A DNA stretch of 64,000 nt, taken from contig SBGP01000082.1 of NCBI GenBank assembly GCA_006226595.1, positions 1-64,000 of the forward strand, given 5' to 3'. This DNA is from Deltaproteobacteria bacterium. Lineage in GTDB: Bacteria; Myxococcota_A; UBA796; GCA-2862545. Below are positions 52,598 to 62,286 of this stretch, in pieces (positions within the stretch are counted from its first letter, which is position 1; each line of letters starts with the position of its first letter). A program made the translations under genes and the position numbers. Under the pieces are notes generated by a model. That model was not told the DNA's origin, ran no database searches, and saw nothing but the letters and a program-made list of their open reading frames with translations.

Positions 52598-52918
52598 GGC
52601 GGCCACCGTCGGATCGGGGAGCGAGCGCTGTCAAACCACAGCATCCGCCCCTCCTGAGATCCCCTTCCTCACGGCCTTCGCGAGAGGGTCGCAATGCACG
52701 CCCGAGGAGGATCGCCGCATCGCGGTCGGGGCGGCGCAGGCCCACGTGACCCGGCCGAAACACGCGGGCTCCACCTGTCGTCCCGATGCGCGCGTCATGC
52801 GAGTCCTCCACCCGCCACGCTCACCCTCGCCCCGGGCCCCCATCCCGGCGGGCTCCGTTCTGACCTCCGGCAAGCAGATGTGAAAGCGGGGGCGAGTCCT
52901 CGCGGCTACCCTCTCGGC
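52598..52918. other. Gene-free region between divergent genes
   Basis: About 320 bp separates the metallopeptidase-VWA operon from the beta-propeller lipoprotein. I see no RNA gene, no convincing reading frame and no strong hairpin. It should hold both promoters. Confidence 0.4.
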
Positions 52919-54820
52919 ATGCGCACCTTGCCCCTCGCTCTCCTGCTCGCGGCCTGCCCGACCGCCGAGGACACCTCCGAGACCGGTGAGACCGGCGACA
53001 GCGCGGTGCCCTCCCCGCTCACCGCCACCCTCGAGCCCCGGCCCTCCGCGCCCTATCTCCACGAGCTGCGCCACGGCCCCGACGGGGTGTACGGCAACGG
53101 CGTGGACGGCCTGCACCGCAGCACCGACGGCATCGCGTGGACCCGGGTCGACGACCCCGTGCACGAGGCCACCTGGACGACCGCTGGCCTCTACGGCCTC
53201 GTGTTCGACGAGACGATCGGTCAGGGCGGCGGCTACCGGGTGGAGCAGATCGAGACCAGCGGCCGCACCGTGCTCGATGCGCCCTGGGACGGGCTCGACG
53301 TGACCACCGTCGACCTCGCGGCCTCGGGGGACGTGCTCTGGGTGCAAGTAGGCTCGCGAGCCTCGGACACCGAGCTCGACCAGGCCCGCTTCTATCGCCG
53401 GGGCCCCAGCGACAGCGCCTTCGCCGAGGTGGCCCAGCCCGTGCCCAGCGCGGACGTGCCGCTGTGGGGCATGGAACCCGACGGCAGCGGCGGGCTGTGG
53501 GTGTGGGACATCTCCTCCTCGGGATCATGGACGATCCAGTCCACGACCGACGGAAGCGCGTGGTCGGTGCTCTCCGACACCCTCGACCGGAGCGCCAGCG
53601 AGGTGGTGCGCACCCAGGCCGGCAACTGGGTCGTCGCCGAGAACGGGAGCTTCGGTCCGCGGCTGCTCCGCAGCGAGGACGACGGCCAGAGCTTCACGGA
53701 AGTGCTCGCCGGCCCGACGAGGGTGGCGGTGGCACCCGGCGGCCGCATCGTGGGCTTCGACTGGCTCGACAGCAGCCGGGTGTGGTTCTCGGAAGACGAC
53801 GGCCGCACCTGGACCGCGAACCCCGCCAGCCGTCCCTACACCCAGTACACGAACAACCTGCTCGCCATGGACGACCGGCTGCTGATCAGCGACCTCGGCC
53901 TGGTGGTGGTCCGCGAGGACGGTGGCGACTGGGGCATCCGCGCCCTGCCCGCCGGGCCCGGACACGACTACCTGGCTCTCGACCTGCGAGGGGACCGCGG
54001 CATCGTCAGCCTCCGCGACGACTACCTGCTCGTCGACACCCGCTTCCAGGGCACGCTGATCACCACGGATGGCGGCGAGAGCTGGGTGCGCACGGCCGCC
54101 TCCACCTACGCGGCCGGCACCGCGGTGTGCGGAGGCGCGCTCGGCTGGTTCGTCGGCGGCACCACCGGCATGAGCGGACCCGACGGCCTGGGCCTCGGCT
54201 ACGCCTACCTCTCCGCGGATGGGCGCGAGGTCACGTTCCAGGGCGTCGTTCGCGAGGTCCGGGGCGAGTTCGCCAACCAGGCGGACTACCGCTTCTGGGA
54301 GCAGACAGGCGAGATCGTCGACTGCGAGTGGGACGACAACGCGAGCATCCCGGGGGGCGGCCACGTGGCCTACGCCTTCGCCACCGACGGGGCCGGCGGC
54401 GTGCTCGTGGAGGGCACCGAGTGGGTGGACCTCGGCCTCGACACCGCGAGTGCCAAGCCCACCGCCCTGCGCGGAGGCAGCTACGGGGCCCAGGCGGCGG
54501 TGAACCGCACCACCCAGGGCCAGGGCGTGCCCGAGTACTGGAGTGGCACCGAGCTCATGGGCTGGTTCGGCCTCGTCCAGAGCACGGCGGTGGTCGACGG
54601 AAGCCGCGACGTATGGGCGTTCAGCGACGGCACCCTCGGCACGGCCGGCTACATCGGCAACGAGCGCTACCAGACCCTGCCCGTGCAGCTGGACGGCTAT
54701 CCCCAGCGCACCAGCGGCGGCCCGGTGCCGATGCGCGCCGCCGGCACGGATGGCCAGGGCCGCGTGTGGGTCGCCACCGCCGAGGGCCTGTACCGCTCGG
54801 TCGCACCCCTGATCGAGTAG
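52919..54820 (+). CDS. Beta-propeller (BNR-like) lipoprotein
   Basis: This 633-residue protein has a lipobox LLAAC followed by a Thr/Glu/Gly spacer (TSETGETGDSA). The mature chain contains repeated Asp-box-like motifs such as LHRSTDGIAWT, IQSTTDGSAWSVL, LRSEDDGQSFTEV, FSEDDGRTWTA and TTDGGESWVR, spaced 40-60 residues apart, typical of BNR/sialidase-type propellers. No sialidase catalytic Arg-triad is visible. A binding or adhesive role at the cell surface is likely. It is monocistronic. Confidence 0.7.
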   Translation: MRTLPLALLLAACPTAEDTSETGETGDSAVPSPLTATLEPRPSAPYLHELRHGPDGVYGNGVDGLHRSTDGIAWTRVDDPVHEATWTTAGLYGLVFDETIGQGGGYRVEQIETSGRTVLDAPWDGLDVTTVDLAASGDVLWVQVGSRASDTELDQARFYRRGPSDSAFAEVAQPVPSADVPLWGMEPDGSGGLWVWDISSSGSWTIQSTTDGSAWSVLSDTLDRSASEVVRTQAGNWVVAENGSFGPRLLRSEDDGQSFTEVLAGPTRVAVAPGGRIVGFDWLDSSRVWFSEDDGRTWTANPASRPYTQYTNNLLAMDDRLLISDLGLVVVREDGGDWGIRALPAGPGHDYLALDLRGDRGIVSLRDDYLLVDTRFQGTLITTDGGESWVRTAASTYAAGTAVCGGALGWFVGGTTGMSGPDGLGLGYAYLSADGREVTFQGVVREVRGEFANQADYRFWEQTGEIVDCEWDDNASIPGGGHVAYAFATDGAGGVLVEGTEWVDLGLDTASAKPTALRGGSYGAQAAVNRTTQGQGVPEYWSGTELMGWFGLVQSTAVVDGSRDVWAFSDGTLGTAGYIGNERYQTLPVQLDGYPQRTSGGPVPMRAAGTDGQGRVWVATAEGLYRSVAPLIE

Positions 54821-54937
54821 CCGGATTTGCAGACACACGTCGTGTCAACGCTCACACCGCGCTGACAGACGGGGGGATCCGCTCGTGTAGAAGCCGCGCC
54901 CCGCTCACTGATGAGCGAATGAACCCACGAGGTAGAC

Positions 54938-55591
54938 GTGCTTCTCTCCTTTGTCCTGGCCGCGGCGATGGCCAACCCCTCCGACTGCGACATCTGCGAC
55001 GACGCCCAGGGCGCGGCCTTCGGCCTGTGCAACGCGTACTGCTGCGCCATCGACTGCGTGGCCGACCCGGCTCACCCCTCCTGCGAGACCCTCCTCGACA
55101 ACTACCTCGACCTCACCGGCGAGTACCCGGCGTGCGAGGTCTTCGAGGTCACGGTGACGGCGACCGCCGACGACCGCCTGGATCTGTGGATCGACGGCGC
55201 GCCGGTGTCCCTGCCCAACGGCAACGCCTGGTCCCGCTCCGACGCCGTGACCGTCGAGCTCAACCCGGGCTGGCACACCATCGCCGCCAAGGGCACCGAC
55301 GTGGCCCGCGTGATCTCCGGCTTCCGCGCCGAGGTCGACATCGACGGCACCCTCGCCTACGCGACGGGTGACGGCAGCTGGACCGTGTACCCGACCTACC
55401 CCGGCGCCGGCTGGGAGCAGCCGGGCTACCCGACGGCGGGCTGGAACACCCCGAGCGTGTGCGCGGACGCGTCGCCCTGGGGCACCTACTGGCCGACCCT
55501 GCTCTCGGGCGGGCCGTCCAAGTGGGTCTGGGACACGGCGAACTGCCGCACCCTGGGCCAGGCCTGGTTCCGCCTCGACTTCGAGCTCTGA
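54938..55591 (+). CDS. Secreted Cys-rich protein with beta-sandwich-like domain
   Basis: This 217-residue protein starts at GTG 54938. A short signal is followed by a Cys-rich region (CDICDDAQ, CNAYCCAIDC) with ten cysteines in ~60 residues, then a beta-rich domain (FEVTVTATADDRLDLWIDGAPV, HTIAAKGTDVARVISGFRAEV) that resembles PA14- or carbohydrate-binding-type sandwich folds. No catalytic motif is seen. A hairpin precedes the next, convergent gene. Confidence 0.55.
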   Translation: MLLSFVLAAAMANPSDCDICDDAQGAAFGLCNAYCCAIDCVADPAHPSCETLLDNYLDLTGEYPACEVFEVTVTATADDRLDLWIDGAPVSLPNGNAWSRSDAVTVELNPGWHTIAAKGTDVARVISGFRAEVDIDGTLAYATGDGSWTVYPTYPGAGWEQPGYPTAGWNTPSVCADASPWGTYWPTLLSGGPSKWVWDTANCRTLGQAWFRLDFEL

Positions 55592-55601
55592 GTTCGCCTG
55601 A

Positions 55602-55627
55602 CGAGGCGTCCCGCAGGGGGCGCCTCG
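55602..55627. terminator. Hairpin between convergent genes
   Basis: CGAGGCG pairs with CGCCTCG (7 bp) around a 12-nt loop. It ends one base before the stop codon of the convergent gene. No U-tract is present. Confidence 0.4.
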
Positions 55628-55628
55628 C

Positions 55629-56693
55629 TCAGTCCCAGTTGCTGACGACGTAGAGGTTCCAGCCGCGGAGCACGCCCGCCTCGCCGGTAACCACGTCCTC
55701 GATGTGCAGGCGATACTCGCCGTTGACCATGTCGTCGCTGGGGAAGGCGCGCACGATGATCTCGGACGGCGGGTTCTCCTCGCGCTCCCAGATCACCTGC
55801 TCGTAGCCGTTGAAGTTGTCGATCACGACGACCAGGTCGCTCGGCCGCGGATGATCGATGTCGAGGGTGAGCACGACGTCGACGGGCACGGTGGCGAGGC
55901 CCTGCACGTTCACGGCGGTGGTCAGGCCGGTCTCCCCGTCGTCGGGAATCTCCACCTCCTCGTCGTAGGTGAAGTTGCCGTACATCGACTCGTCGACGCA
56001 GAAGATGCCGTTGCCGTACGCAATCTCGCCCATGCACACGAGGCCCTCGGCACAGTCGGCGCTGGTGTCGCACTGCCCGCCCACGCCGGCGCCCGCGTTC
56101 GCGTCCACGTAGTCGCGCAGGTCGGTCAGCGCGGACTTCCCGACGTAGTAGGCGTCGGCCAGCGCGTTCATGCTCGCGATGGGACGCGCCTCGAGGATGC
56201 CGCGGACCGCGCGACGGTCGAGGCCGATCTCGTCGTCGAGCTCGCCTTCGGAGGCGTCGTTCGCGAGCGCAAGCACGCCGGTCACCTGGTCGAAGGTGAA
56301 GGTCACGCCGTCCCAGGCGCCGACGATCTCGCCGCCGGTGGGGGTGTAGCCGGCCTGCTCGGCGTACGCGGCGAGCTTGTCGATGGCTGAGGTGCCGACG
56401 TAGTACTGCGCGTCGACCTCGGCGAGGTCGTCGAAGGCGTCGTCGTCCGGCGTGCCGTGCACGCCATCGGGACCGTTGCGGTGCGCGACGAGAGAGCGCG
56501 CGGCGCGAGCGTCGAGACCGACGTCGCGATCGAGCACGTCCTCGGTGGTCGCGGCGTCGTCGAGCAGCGCGAGGATGCCAAAGGCCTCCGCACTCGCCTC
56601 GGCGAAACGCGCCGCGCCCAGGTCGTCGGCGACGGGGGCGGGGTTGGGGCTGCAGGCGGCGAGCATCAGGAACGGTAGAACCGGACGGAACAT
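55629..56693 (-). CDS. Lipoprotein with helix-hairpin-helix repeats and P-domain-like end
   Basis: This 354-residue protein has a lipobox LAAC (C at about 14). The N-terminal half shows two HhH-like units: GLDARAARSLVAHRNGPDG...YYVGTSAIDKL and GLDRRAVRGILEARPIASM...YYVGKSALTDL. HhH motifs normally bind DNA in ComEA-type proteins. Then comes a cysteine cluster (CDTSADCAEGLVCMG), and the C-terminal ~120 residues resemble the proprotein-convertase P-domain (VVLTLDIDHPRPSDLVVVID, NGEYRLHIEDVVTGEAGVL). The lipid anchor would place a DNA-binding-type module outside the cytoplasm. GGAG precedes the ATG. Confidence 0.6.
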   Translation of the reverse strand: MFRPVLPFLMLAACSPNPAPVADDLGAARFAEASAEAFGILALLDDAATTEDVLDRDVGLDARAARSLVAHRNGPDGVHGTPDDDAFDDLAEVDAQYYVGTSAIDKLAAYAEQAGYTPTGGEIVGAWDGVTFTFDQVTGVLALANDASEGELDDEIGLDRRAVRGILEARPIASMNALADAYYVGKSALTDLRDYVDANAGAGVGGQCDTSADCAEGLVCMGEIAYGNGIFCVDESMYGNFTYDEEVEIPDDGETGLTTAVNVQGLATVPVDVVLTLDIDHPRPSDLVVVIDNFNGYEQVIWEREENPPSEIIVRAFPSDDMVNGEYRLHIEDVVTGEAGVLRGWNLYVVSNWD

Positions 56694-56958
56694 GGGATCT
56701 CCAGGGAAATCCGTAGATTGTTCGCGTCGCACCCGGGGACTCAAGGCCGCCACGGACCCGTGGTGCGCGGCGCTCATAGTCACTTGGATGCTCCACTGTC
56801 AACCGACGGGGTCTCCGAACTCCTGCGCACCGCGATCTCCGCGATCTGCCCGCACCGAAGCGCGCCCGCACGCTACTCCCGGCGCGAAAGTCGGCCTTGC
56901 ACTCAACAACACGCCGGCAAGCCGATATACTGGGGCGGTGTTTCGACCGGGAGGTCTC

Positions 56959-57384
56959 ATGATCAGCCGCTACCTTCGACGCAGCCGTCGCGGATCCGCC
57001 GCGGTCGAGTTCGCGCTCACCTTTCCGCTGATCGTGCTCTTGGCCATCGGCATCGTCGAGTACGGGTGGCTGTTCCACGAGTACAACCAGCTGCATACCG
57101 CCCTGCGGGACGCGGCTCGCTTCGGCTCGAAGAACGCAACCGGTGACACAGCCATCGGACTGCTCGCCGCCCAGACACGTCTGCAGACCAACCTCATCGA
57201 GTACTACGGCATCTGCCCGGCCGGCCTGGCGGGCTGCGCCATCGGCGGCGCCGACACCGGCGTCGGCGTCGACGACGCGTTCCGGCTCACGGTGACCATC
57301 GACTACGAGCCGATCACCGGCTTCGGCATCCCCGGCATCCCGAGCACGCTGACCGCCGACATCGTCTTCGCCATCCAGCCCTAG
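56959..57384 (+). CDS. TadE-like pilus protein
   Basis: This 141-residue protein has an N-terminus that is basic and then hydrophobic: [23 protein letters not shown], quoted only in part, with the Glu at position 5 of the hydrophobic stretch as in TadE-type pseudopilins. The remaining ~110 residues are a beta-containing periplasmic domain with a Cys-x6-Cys pair (CPAGLAGC). TadE proteins are minor components of Tad pili. No other tad gene is visible in the window. Confidence 0.65.
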   Translation: MISRYLRRSRRGSAAVEFALTFPLIVLLAIGIVEYGWLFHEYNQLHTALRDAARFGSKNATGDTAIGLLAAQTRLQTNLIEYYGICPAGLAGCAIGGADTGVGVDDAFRLTVTIDYEPITGFGIPGIPSTLTADIVFAIQP

Positions 57385-57503
57385 TCACTCGCCGCGACCC
57401 CGATGAGGTCGCAAGCGATGCCCCACGTGCACCGCAGCCCCCCGGCCCCGGGGTTGGCCAGAGCCGCCTGACGCGATACCAGGCCGGCTCCCCTCGGTCC
57501 GCG

Positions 57504-58445
57504 TTGGATCGACGTGCGCGGAGGCCGACCATCTCCAGCCCGTACCAGGACATCCCCCGCGACGCGTGGGCACCGCTGGCCACCCCAGAGGTGCACCCCC
57601 TCGATCCGGCAGAGGTACGGGCGCTCCAGGGCATGGAACGGGCGCTGTCGATCGACGAGGTCGACCAGGTCTACCTTCCCCTCGCGCGGCTGATCCAGCT
57701 GCACATCGAGGCCGCAGGCGAGCTGCACCACCGCACGTCGACCTTCCTGCGCACGCCCGGCGAGCGGGTGCCGTTCATGATCGGCCTCGCAGGCAGCGTG
57801 TCCGTCGGCAAGAGCACCACCGCGCGCGTGCTCCAGGCGCTGCTGCGCCGTGGCGGTCTCGAGGTGGCGCTCGTGCCGACCGATGGCTTCCTGCTGCCGA
57901 ACGCCGAGCTCGAGCGCCGAGGCCTGCTGCGTCGCAAGGGCTTCCCGAACAGCTATGACCAGCGCCGCCTGCTCGACTTCGTGCACGCGCTGAAGTCGGG
58001 CGCCGAGCGCGTGAACTGTCCGGTGTACAGCCACCAGTCCTACGACGTGCTCGCCGGCGAGGAGCTCGTGATCGAGCGCCCCGACGTCGTCATCCTCGAG
58101 GGCCTCAACGTCCTGCAGACCGGTACCGGCCGCGAGCGCGTGTTCGTGTCCGACTACTTCGACTTCAGCGTGTACGTGGACGCGGACGAGGACGACCTCC
58201 GCCGCTGGTACGTCGACCGCTTCCTGCGGCTTCGCGAGACCGCGTTCCAGGACGCGCGCTCCTACTTCCACCGCTACGCTTCGCTGTCCGACTCCGAGGC
58301 ACGCGCCACCGCACTCGGGTTCTGGAACGACATCAACCTCCCGAACCTGCTCGAGAACATTCTCGACACCCGCGAGCGCGCTGACCTCATCCTCGAGAAG
58401 GGCTCGGACCACCAGGTCCGCCGCGTGCGCGTGCGCAAGACCTGA
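57504..58445 (+). CDS. coaA: Pantothenate kinase, type I (CoaA)
   Basis: This protein has about 313 residues. It has the P-loop [10 protein letters not shown] near 96, the [10 protein letters not shown] segment, [25 protein letters not shown] and FVSDYFDF, all as in E. coli CoaA. It phosphorylates pantothenate with ATP, the first step of coenzyme A synthesis, and in homologues CoA feeds back on it. The start is uncertain: the best frame begins at TTG 57504, since the N-terminal [13 protein letters not shown] aligns with the family start and no ATG lies upstream. Confidence 0.88.
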   Translation: MDRRARRPTISSPYQDIPRDAWAPLATPEVHPLDPAEVRALQGMERALSIDEVDQVYLPLARLIQLHIEAAGELHHRTSTFLRTPGERVPFMIGLAGSVSVGKSTTARVLQALLRRGGLEVALVPTDGFLLPNAELERRGLLRRKGFPNSYDQRRLLDFVHALKSGAERVNCPVYSHQSYDVLAGEELVIERPDVVILEGLNVLQTGTGRERVFVSDYFDFSVYVDADEDDLRRWYVDRFLRLRETAFQDARSYFHRYASLSDSEARATALGFWNDINLPNLLENILDTRERADLILEKGSDHQVRRVRVRKT

Positions 58446-58631
58446 TGCACCGATCTGGGCAATTCGCAGCCCGGTAGCGTCGATTTTCCCGAACGCGAGA
58501 ACGACGGTGCCAACGGCATCGTGGCAAAGACGTGTCAGGCCGCCGCCCGAAGATCTGCTGATGGGGTAGCCTCGCAAGCGCGTTGAAACGACACGCCGGG
58601 CATCCCACGCAGCACCCGAGATTGCCCGATC

Positions 58632-58669
58632 GTACGCCCCCGTGATCCTTCCCGGCCACGGGGGCGTAC
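58632..58669. terminator. Bidirectional terminator between coaA and the SulP gene
   Basis: GTACGCCCCCGTG pairs perfectly with CACGGGGGCGTAC (13 bp) around a 12-nt loop. It lies between convergent genes and is followed by TTCGTC on the plus strand. Confidence 0.75.
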
Positions 58670-58702
58670 TTCGTCTCGGGCTCGCGCGTGGCGTCGCAGA
58701 CG

Positions 58703-60430
58703 CTACGCGGGCGTTGCAACACTCTGGAACACCGCGCGTCCCTCGCGCTCACCGAGGTAGGCGTCGACCTCGTCGGAGGCCCCGATGTCCCCGACCAGCT
58801 CGCGCGCGTGCAGCAGCGCGCGGTCCATAGCCACGAACCACTGCTCCTCCGTGGGGAAGATCTCGTCGTCGTCGAACACATCGACGATACCGACGCGACC
58901 GAGCACTTCCATCATTCCCGGGGTCATGCCGACGAGGAACAGGTGGCGCCCCTCGGAGACCATGCGCTCGTGGGCCGCCACCAGCACACCCGCGGTGGTG
59001 AAGTCGAGGCCGCGGGCACGCTTCAGGCGCACGACCACGGCCTTCGCATCCCGGTCCTGCAGGACCTCCTCGAGCGCGTCCGAGAGCTCGTTGGCTGCGC
59101 CGAAGAACAGGCTGCCCTCGACGTGGATGGCACGGAGGTGCTTGGACAGGCGGTTCTGCGGCCCATACTCGGCCTCGCGGATGCGCCCGTTGACGATGGT
59201 GAGCTCGCGCACGTTGAGGTTGCTGACGTTGCGCAGGAACAGGATCACGCTGATGGCGACGCCGATGTAGATGGCCTTGTCGAGCGACAGGGTCCACGTG
59301 CCGACGAGGGTCGCGACGAAAGCCAGGCGGTCGCCCCACGGCGAGCGCATCACGTAGCGAATCGCGACCGCGTCGATCAGGTCGTACGCGACGACGAGCA
59401 GCAGCCCCGCGAGGCACGCGATGGGCGTCAGGTTCACGATGGGGCTCGCGACGAGGAGCACGAGGATGACGAACACGCCGGAGTAGAGGCCGGACATGCG
59501 GCTCACCGCGCCCGCCGAGTGGTTCAGGGCGCTTCGCGACAGACTCCCGCTGGTCGGGTAGCCGCCGAACAGCCCGGCGGCCACGTTCGCGAGGCCCTGC
59601 CCGATGAACTCCCAGGACATGTTCAGGCGCTCACCCGTGCGCGATGCGATGGAACGGCCCACCGAGGAGGACTCGACCAGCGACAGCACCGCGCCCGCCA
59701 TGGCGATGGGTAGGAGCTTCTCGAGCATCTCCGGGTCCGTCTCGGGCAGGGTGAGCGGGGGCAGCCCCGTCTGGATCGGCGCGACGTCCGCGACGACCTT
59801 GACGCCGAGCTCGGAGAGCCCGAGTCCCCAGGAGAGGAGGATGCCGAGGCCCATGACGATGACTGCGCCAGGGAGCTTGCGGTTGTACAGCCGCAGACCG
59901 ACGAGCATCGCGACCGTCCCGACCCCGAGGGCGACGGTCGCGGGGTGCGCGTCACCAAGGGTGCCGAGCCAGTTCGTGAACCGCGTGAGCGGACCGCCCT
60001 TGCCCATGGAGGTTCCGGTGAGGTTGCCGAGCTGCCCGAGGCCGATGAGCGCGCCCGCGCCGGTGATGTAGCCGAGCACGACCGCGCGGCTGATGTAGTC
60101 GACGACGGCCCCGAGCCGAAGCACGCCGGCCCCTGCCTGAACGAGCCCGACCATCAGCGCGAGCGTGGTGCCGAGCAGCATCGGGTCGATCTCGAGGGTT
60201 CCCGCGGCAATGACACCGCCGACCAGCAGCGACAGTGCGTTCGTGGGACCGGCAACGACGTGGCTCGACGAGCGGGTCAGCGAGCTCACGATGGCCGGGA
60301 GCGCCGAGGCGTAGAGGCCCATGGCAGGCGGAAGTCCGGCGATCATCGCGTAGGCGACGGCCTGCGGGATGCCGAGCAGGGTGACGGCCAGCGCGGCGCC
60401 GACGTCCTGGCGAATGGTTTGTGCGTCCAT
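58703..60430 (-). CDS. SulP family anion transporter with STAS domain
   Basis: This 575-residue protein has ~12 hydrophobic segments in the N-terminal 400 residues: ALAVTLLGIPQAVAYAMIAGLPP, GLYASALPA, and the SulP segment SWEFIGQGLANVAAGLFGGYPTSGSLSRSA, quoted only in part. Residues ~440-550 form a STAS domain (AIHVEGSLFFGAANEL, VVVRLKRARGLDFTTAG). Such transporters carry sulfate, bicarbonate or dicarboxylates by proton or sodium coupling; substrate cannot be assigned. It diverges from the Crp/Fnr gene, which may regulate it. Confidence 0.85.
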   Translation of the reverse strand: MDAQTIRQDVGAALAVTLLGIPQAVAYAMIAGLPPAMGLYASALPAIVSSLTRSSSHVVAGPTNALSLLVGGVIAAGTLEIDPMLLGTTLALMVGLVQAGAGVLRLGAVVDYISRAVVLGYITGAGALIGLGQLGNLTGTSMGKGGPLTRFTNWLGTLGDAHPATVALGVGTVAMLVGLRLYNRKLPGAVIVMGLGILLSWGLGLSELGVKVVADVAPIQTGLPPLTLPETDPEMLEKLLPIAMAGAVLSLVESSSVGRSIASRTGERLNMSWEFIGQGLANVAAGLFGGYPTSGSLSRSALNHSAGAVSRMSGLYSGVFVILVLLVASPIVNLTPIACLAGLLLVVAYDLIDAVAIRYVMRSPWGDRLAFVATLVGTWTLSLDKAIYIGVAISVILFLRNVSNLNVRELTIVNGRIREAEYGPQNRLSKHLRAIHVEGSLFFGAANELSDALEEVLQDRDAKAVVVRLKRARGLDFTTAGVLVAAHERMVSEGRHLFLVGMTPGMMEVLGRVGIVDVFDDDEIFPTEEQWFVAMDRALLHARELVGDIGASDEVDAYLGEREGRAVFQSVATPA

Positions 60431-60611
60431 GGGCTAGCCCTGAGCAATCGGCGTGCCGACTCGTCCGAGTCGCGCGGCGACCGCGAGGCCACCCGGTCTT
60501 CCAAGCATATCGCGGCCTCTGTCCAGATCGGATCACCCGAGCGCGCGATCCTGGCTCAGTGAAGTGTCGGCGCCCTTGACACCCAGGTCAGCCCGTGGTG
60601 GTCTGCGTCGC

Positions 60612-61310
60612 ATGCCCGCCAGCACCCTCGACCTACTCCGCAATTCCTCCTTCTTCGCCGATCTCGACGAGCCGGCTCTGCGCTCGATCGCGGACCTGGC
60701 GATTCGCGTGAAGTACCCGTCGGGGGCCGCGGTCTTCTTCCAGCACGACCTGCCGGACGCGCTGTACGCGGTGCTCGAGGGAAGCGTTCGAGTGCGGACA
60801 CTCTCCGAGGACGGCCAGGAGCTCGTGCTCAACCACATGAACCGCGGCGATGTGTTCGGCGAGATCGCGCTCATGGACGGCCTGCCGCGCACCGCCGACT
60901 GCATCGCCGAGACCGACGCCGTCCTCGCCCGCATCCCGCGCACGAGCTTCCTGCAGCTGCTCCAGCGCGAGCCCACACTCGCGGTCCAGCTGATCGAGGT
61001 GCTGTGCGCCCGTATCCGCTACACGTCGACCCGGGTGGAGGAACAGCAGTTCCTCACCGCCGGCGTTCGCCTCGCGCGGCGTCTGCTCGCCCTCTCGGCG
61101 ACCTACGGACGGCGTACTGCCGAGGGCACGCTCATCGACCAGCACCTTCCCCAGGCCGAGCTCGCGGCGATGATCGGCGTGACCCGACAGACCGCGAACG
61201 GACACCTGCAGGAACTCCAGGGACGTGGATGGATCCGCGTGCGCCGAGCCCGCGTGATCATCACCGACCGCTGGGGTCTCGAGCGCTACGCCCAGGGCGC
61301 CGACCGCTAG
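60612..61310 (+). CDS. Crp/Fnr-family transcription regulator
   Basis: This 232-residue protein has a cyclic-nucleotide-binding-type fold in the N-terminal ~120 residues: FFADLDEPALRSIADLAIRVKYPSGAAVFFQ, quoted only in part, and RGDVFGEIALMDGLPRTADC. A dimerisation helix follows, then a helix-turn-helix (LPQAELAAMIGVTRQTANGHLQEL) near 190. No Fnr-type N-terminal cysteine cluster is present. It lies 182 bp from the divergent SulP gene. The ligand may be cAMP or another small effector. Confidence 0.8.
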   Translation: MPASTLDLLRNSSFFADLDEPALRSIADLAIRVKYPSGAAVFFQHDLPDALYAVLEGSVRVRTLSEDGQELVLNHMNRGDVFGEIALMDGLPRTADCIAETDAVLARIPRTSFLQLLQREPTLAVQLIEVLCARIRYTSTRVEEQQFLTAGVRLARRLLALSATYGRRTAEGTLIDQHLPQAELAAMIGVTRQTANGHLQELQGRGWIRVRRARVIITDRWGLERYAQGADR

Positions 61311-61314
61311 CCTG

Positions 61315-61989
61315 CTAGTCCCACTCGACCACGAGGTTGCGCACGCCCCACTCGGTGCGCACGGCGAGCGTCATCCGCATCGCGACCACGTGCCGCTGCG
61401 TGTCGTCCGCCTGAAAGCCGATGACGCCTTCCATGCGGTCGCGCTCCACCCGCCGACTCATGTAGGCGGCGCGGAACGGGCCGGCGGCCCGCGCCCGCTC
61501 GCTGAAGTCGTTGTCGATGACCAGCATGGAGGAGTGGATGGCCGCCTGCTGAAGCGGAAACAAGAAGTCGTCAGGATCGCCCGCGGCCCTCAGCGGCGAG
61601 CCCTCGACGTTGCGCTCGAGCAGGGTGTCGTTGGGGAGCCAGGTCAGCTTGCCCTCGCCGGCGACCTGCACGTCGAAGAAGTAGCCAGCTCGCTCGTTGA
61701 ACAGCCGCACCCCCTCGTTCCACTCGTTCCACTCGGCCTCTTCGGCCCGAATCAGGCGGATCTTCGCGGTCAGTCCGTCCCGCTCCACGAGCTGGGCCTC
61801 TCCGGACACCGTGGGCGGCGCGACCTTGGCGGGCTCGAGCCAGGCCTGCTCGAAGCGCTGCAGACGCTCGCGACCCTCCTCGCGTTCCGCGATCCCGGGA
61901 ACCGGGCCGATCGCCCGGGGACAGGCCGTCAGAAAGAGCAAACTAATTTGTGCTGCGATCACCGCGCTACACCGCGCTTTTTCGCGCAA
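61315..61989 (-). CDS. Hypothetical lipoprotein
   Basis: This protein has about 224 residues. A TTG start at 61989 is preferred: GGAGGAG sits directly upstream and the resulting n-region has Arg/Lys before the hydrophobic stretch and the LTAC lipobox. The mature chain is mixed alpha/beta (AQLVERDGLTAKIRLIRAEE, GVRLFNERAGYFFDVQV, RTEWGVRNLVVEWD). No family is recognised. Its stop lies in a TAG...CTA palindrome 4 bp from the Crp/Fnr gene's stop. Confidence 0.5.
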   Translation of the reverse strand: MREKARCSAVIAAQISLLFLTACPRAIGPVPGIAEREEGRERLQRFEQAWLEPAKVAPPTVSGEAQLVERDGLTAKIRLIRAEEAEWNEWNEGVRLFNERAGYFFDVQVAGEGKLTWLPNDTLLERNVEGSPLRAAGDPDDFLFPLQQAAIHSSMLVIDNDFSERARAAGPFRAAYMSRRVERDRMEGVIGFQADDTQRHVVAMRMTLAVRTEWGVRNLVVEWD

Positions 61990-62016
61990 ACGCTCCTCCA
62001 AAACGTGACGAGAGAC

Positions 62017-62044
62017 TTGTCGCCTGGCAGGAAGTAGGTAAAAG
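62017..62044 (+). promoter_or_regulatory. Promoter of tRNA-His
   Basis: TTGTCG at 62017-62022 and TAAAAG at 62039-62044, spaced 16 bp, precede the tRNA by 12 bp. The hexamers fit a housekeeping promoter. Confidence 0.55.
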
Positions 62045-62056
62045 GGGCCGGCGTAC

Positions 62057-62134
62057 GGTGGGTGTAGCTCAGCTGGTTAGAGCGCCGGATTGTGGTTCCG
62101 GAGGTCGTGGGTTCGAAACCCATCATCCACCCCA
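62057..62134 (+). tRNA. tRNA-His (anticodon GTG)
   Basis: The acceptor GTGGGTG pairs with CATCCAC (one G-U), the loop TTGTGGT gives anticodon GTG, and the T arm contains TTCGAAA. An extra 5' G at 62057 faces the discriminator C, as expected of tRNA-His. CCA is encoded. Confidence 0.92.
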
Positions 62135-62154
62135 GACATCGCTAGCTTCTAGAA

Positions 62155-62230
62155 GGGCCTATAGCTCAATTGGCAGAGCACCGGACTCTTAATCCGTAGG
62201 TTCTAGGTTCGATTCCTAGTGGGCCCACCA
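62155..62230 (+). tRNA. tRNA-Lys (anticodon CTT)
   Basis: The acceptor GGGCCTA pairs with TGGGCCC (one G-U). The anticodon loop CTCTTAA gives CTT. The T arm has TTCGATT. Discriminator A and encoded CCA end the gene. It follows tRNA-His after 20 bp. Confidence 0.9.
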
Positions 62231-62238
62231 CTCCCGGC

Positions 62239-62283
62239 GCTTGGGGGAGCGAGCACAACGTTCGCTCCCCCAAGCTGTCTTTC
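62239..62283 (+). terminator. Strong hairpin between tRNA-Lys and tRNA-Leu
   Basis: GCTTGGGGGAGCGA pairs with TCGCTCCCCCAAGC (14 bp) around a ~9-nt loop and is followed by TGTCTTT. It terminates the His-Lys transcript or processes the tRNA array. Confidence 0.7.
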
Positions 62284-62286
62284 CCC

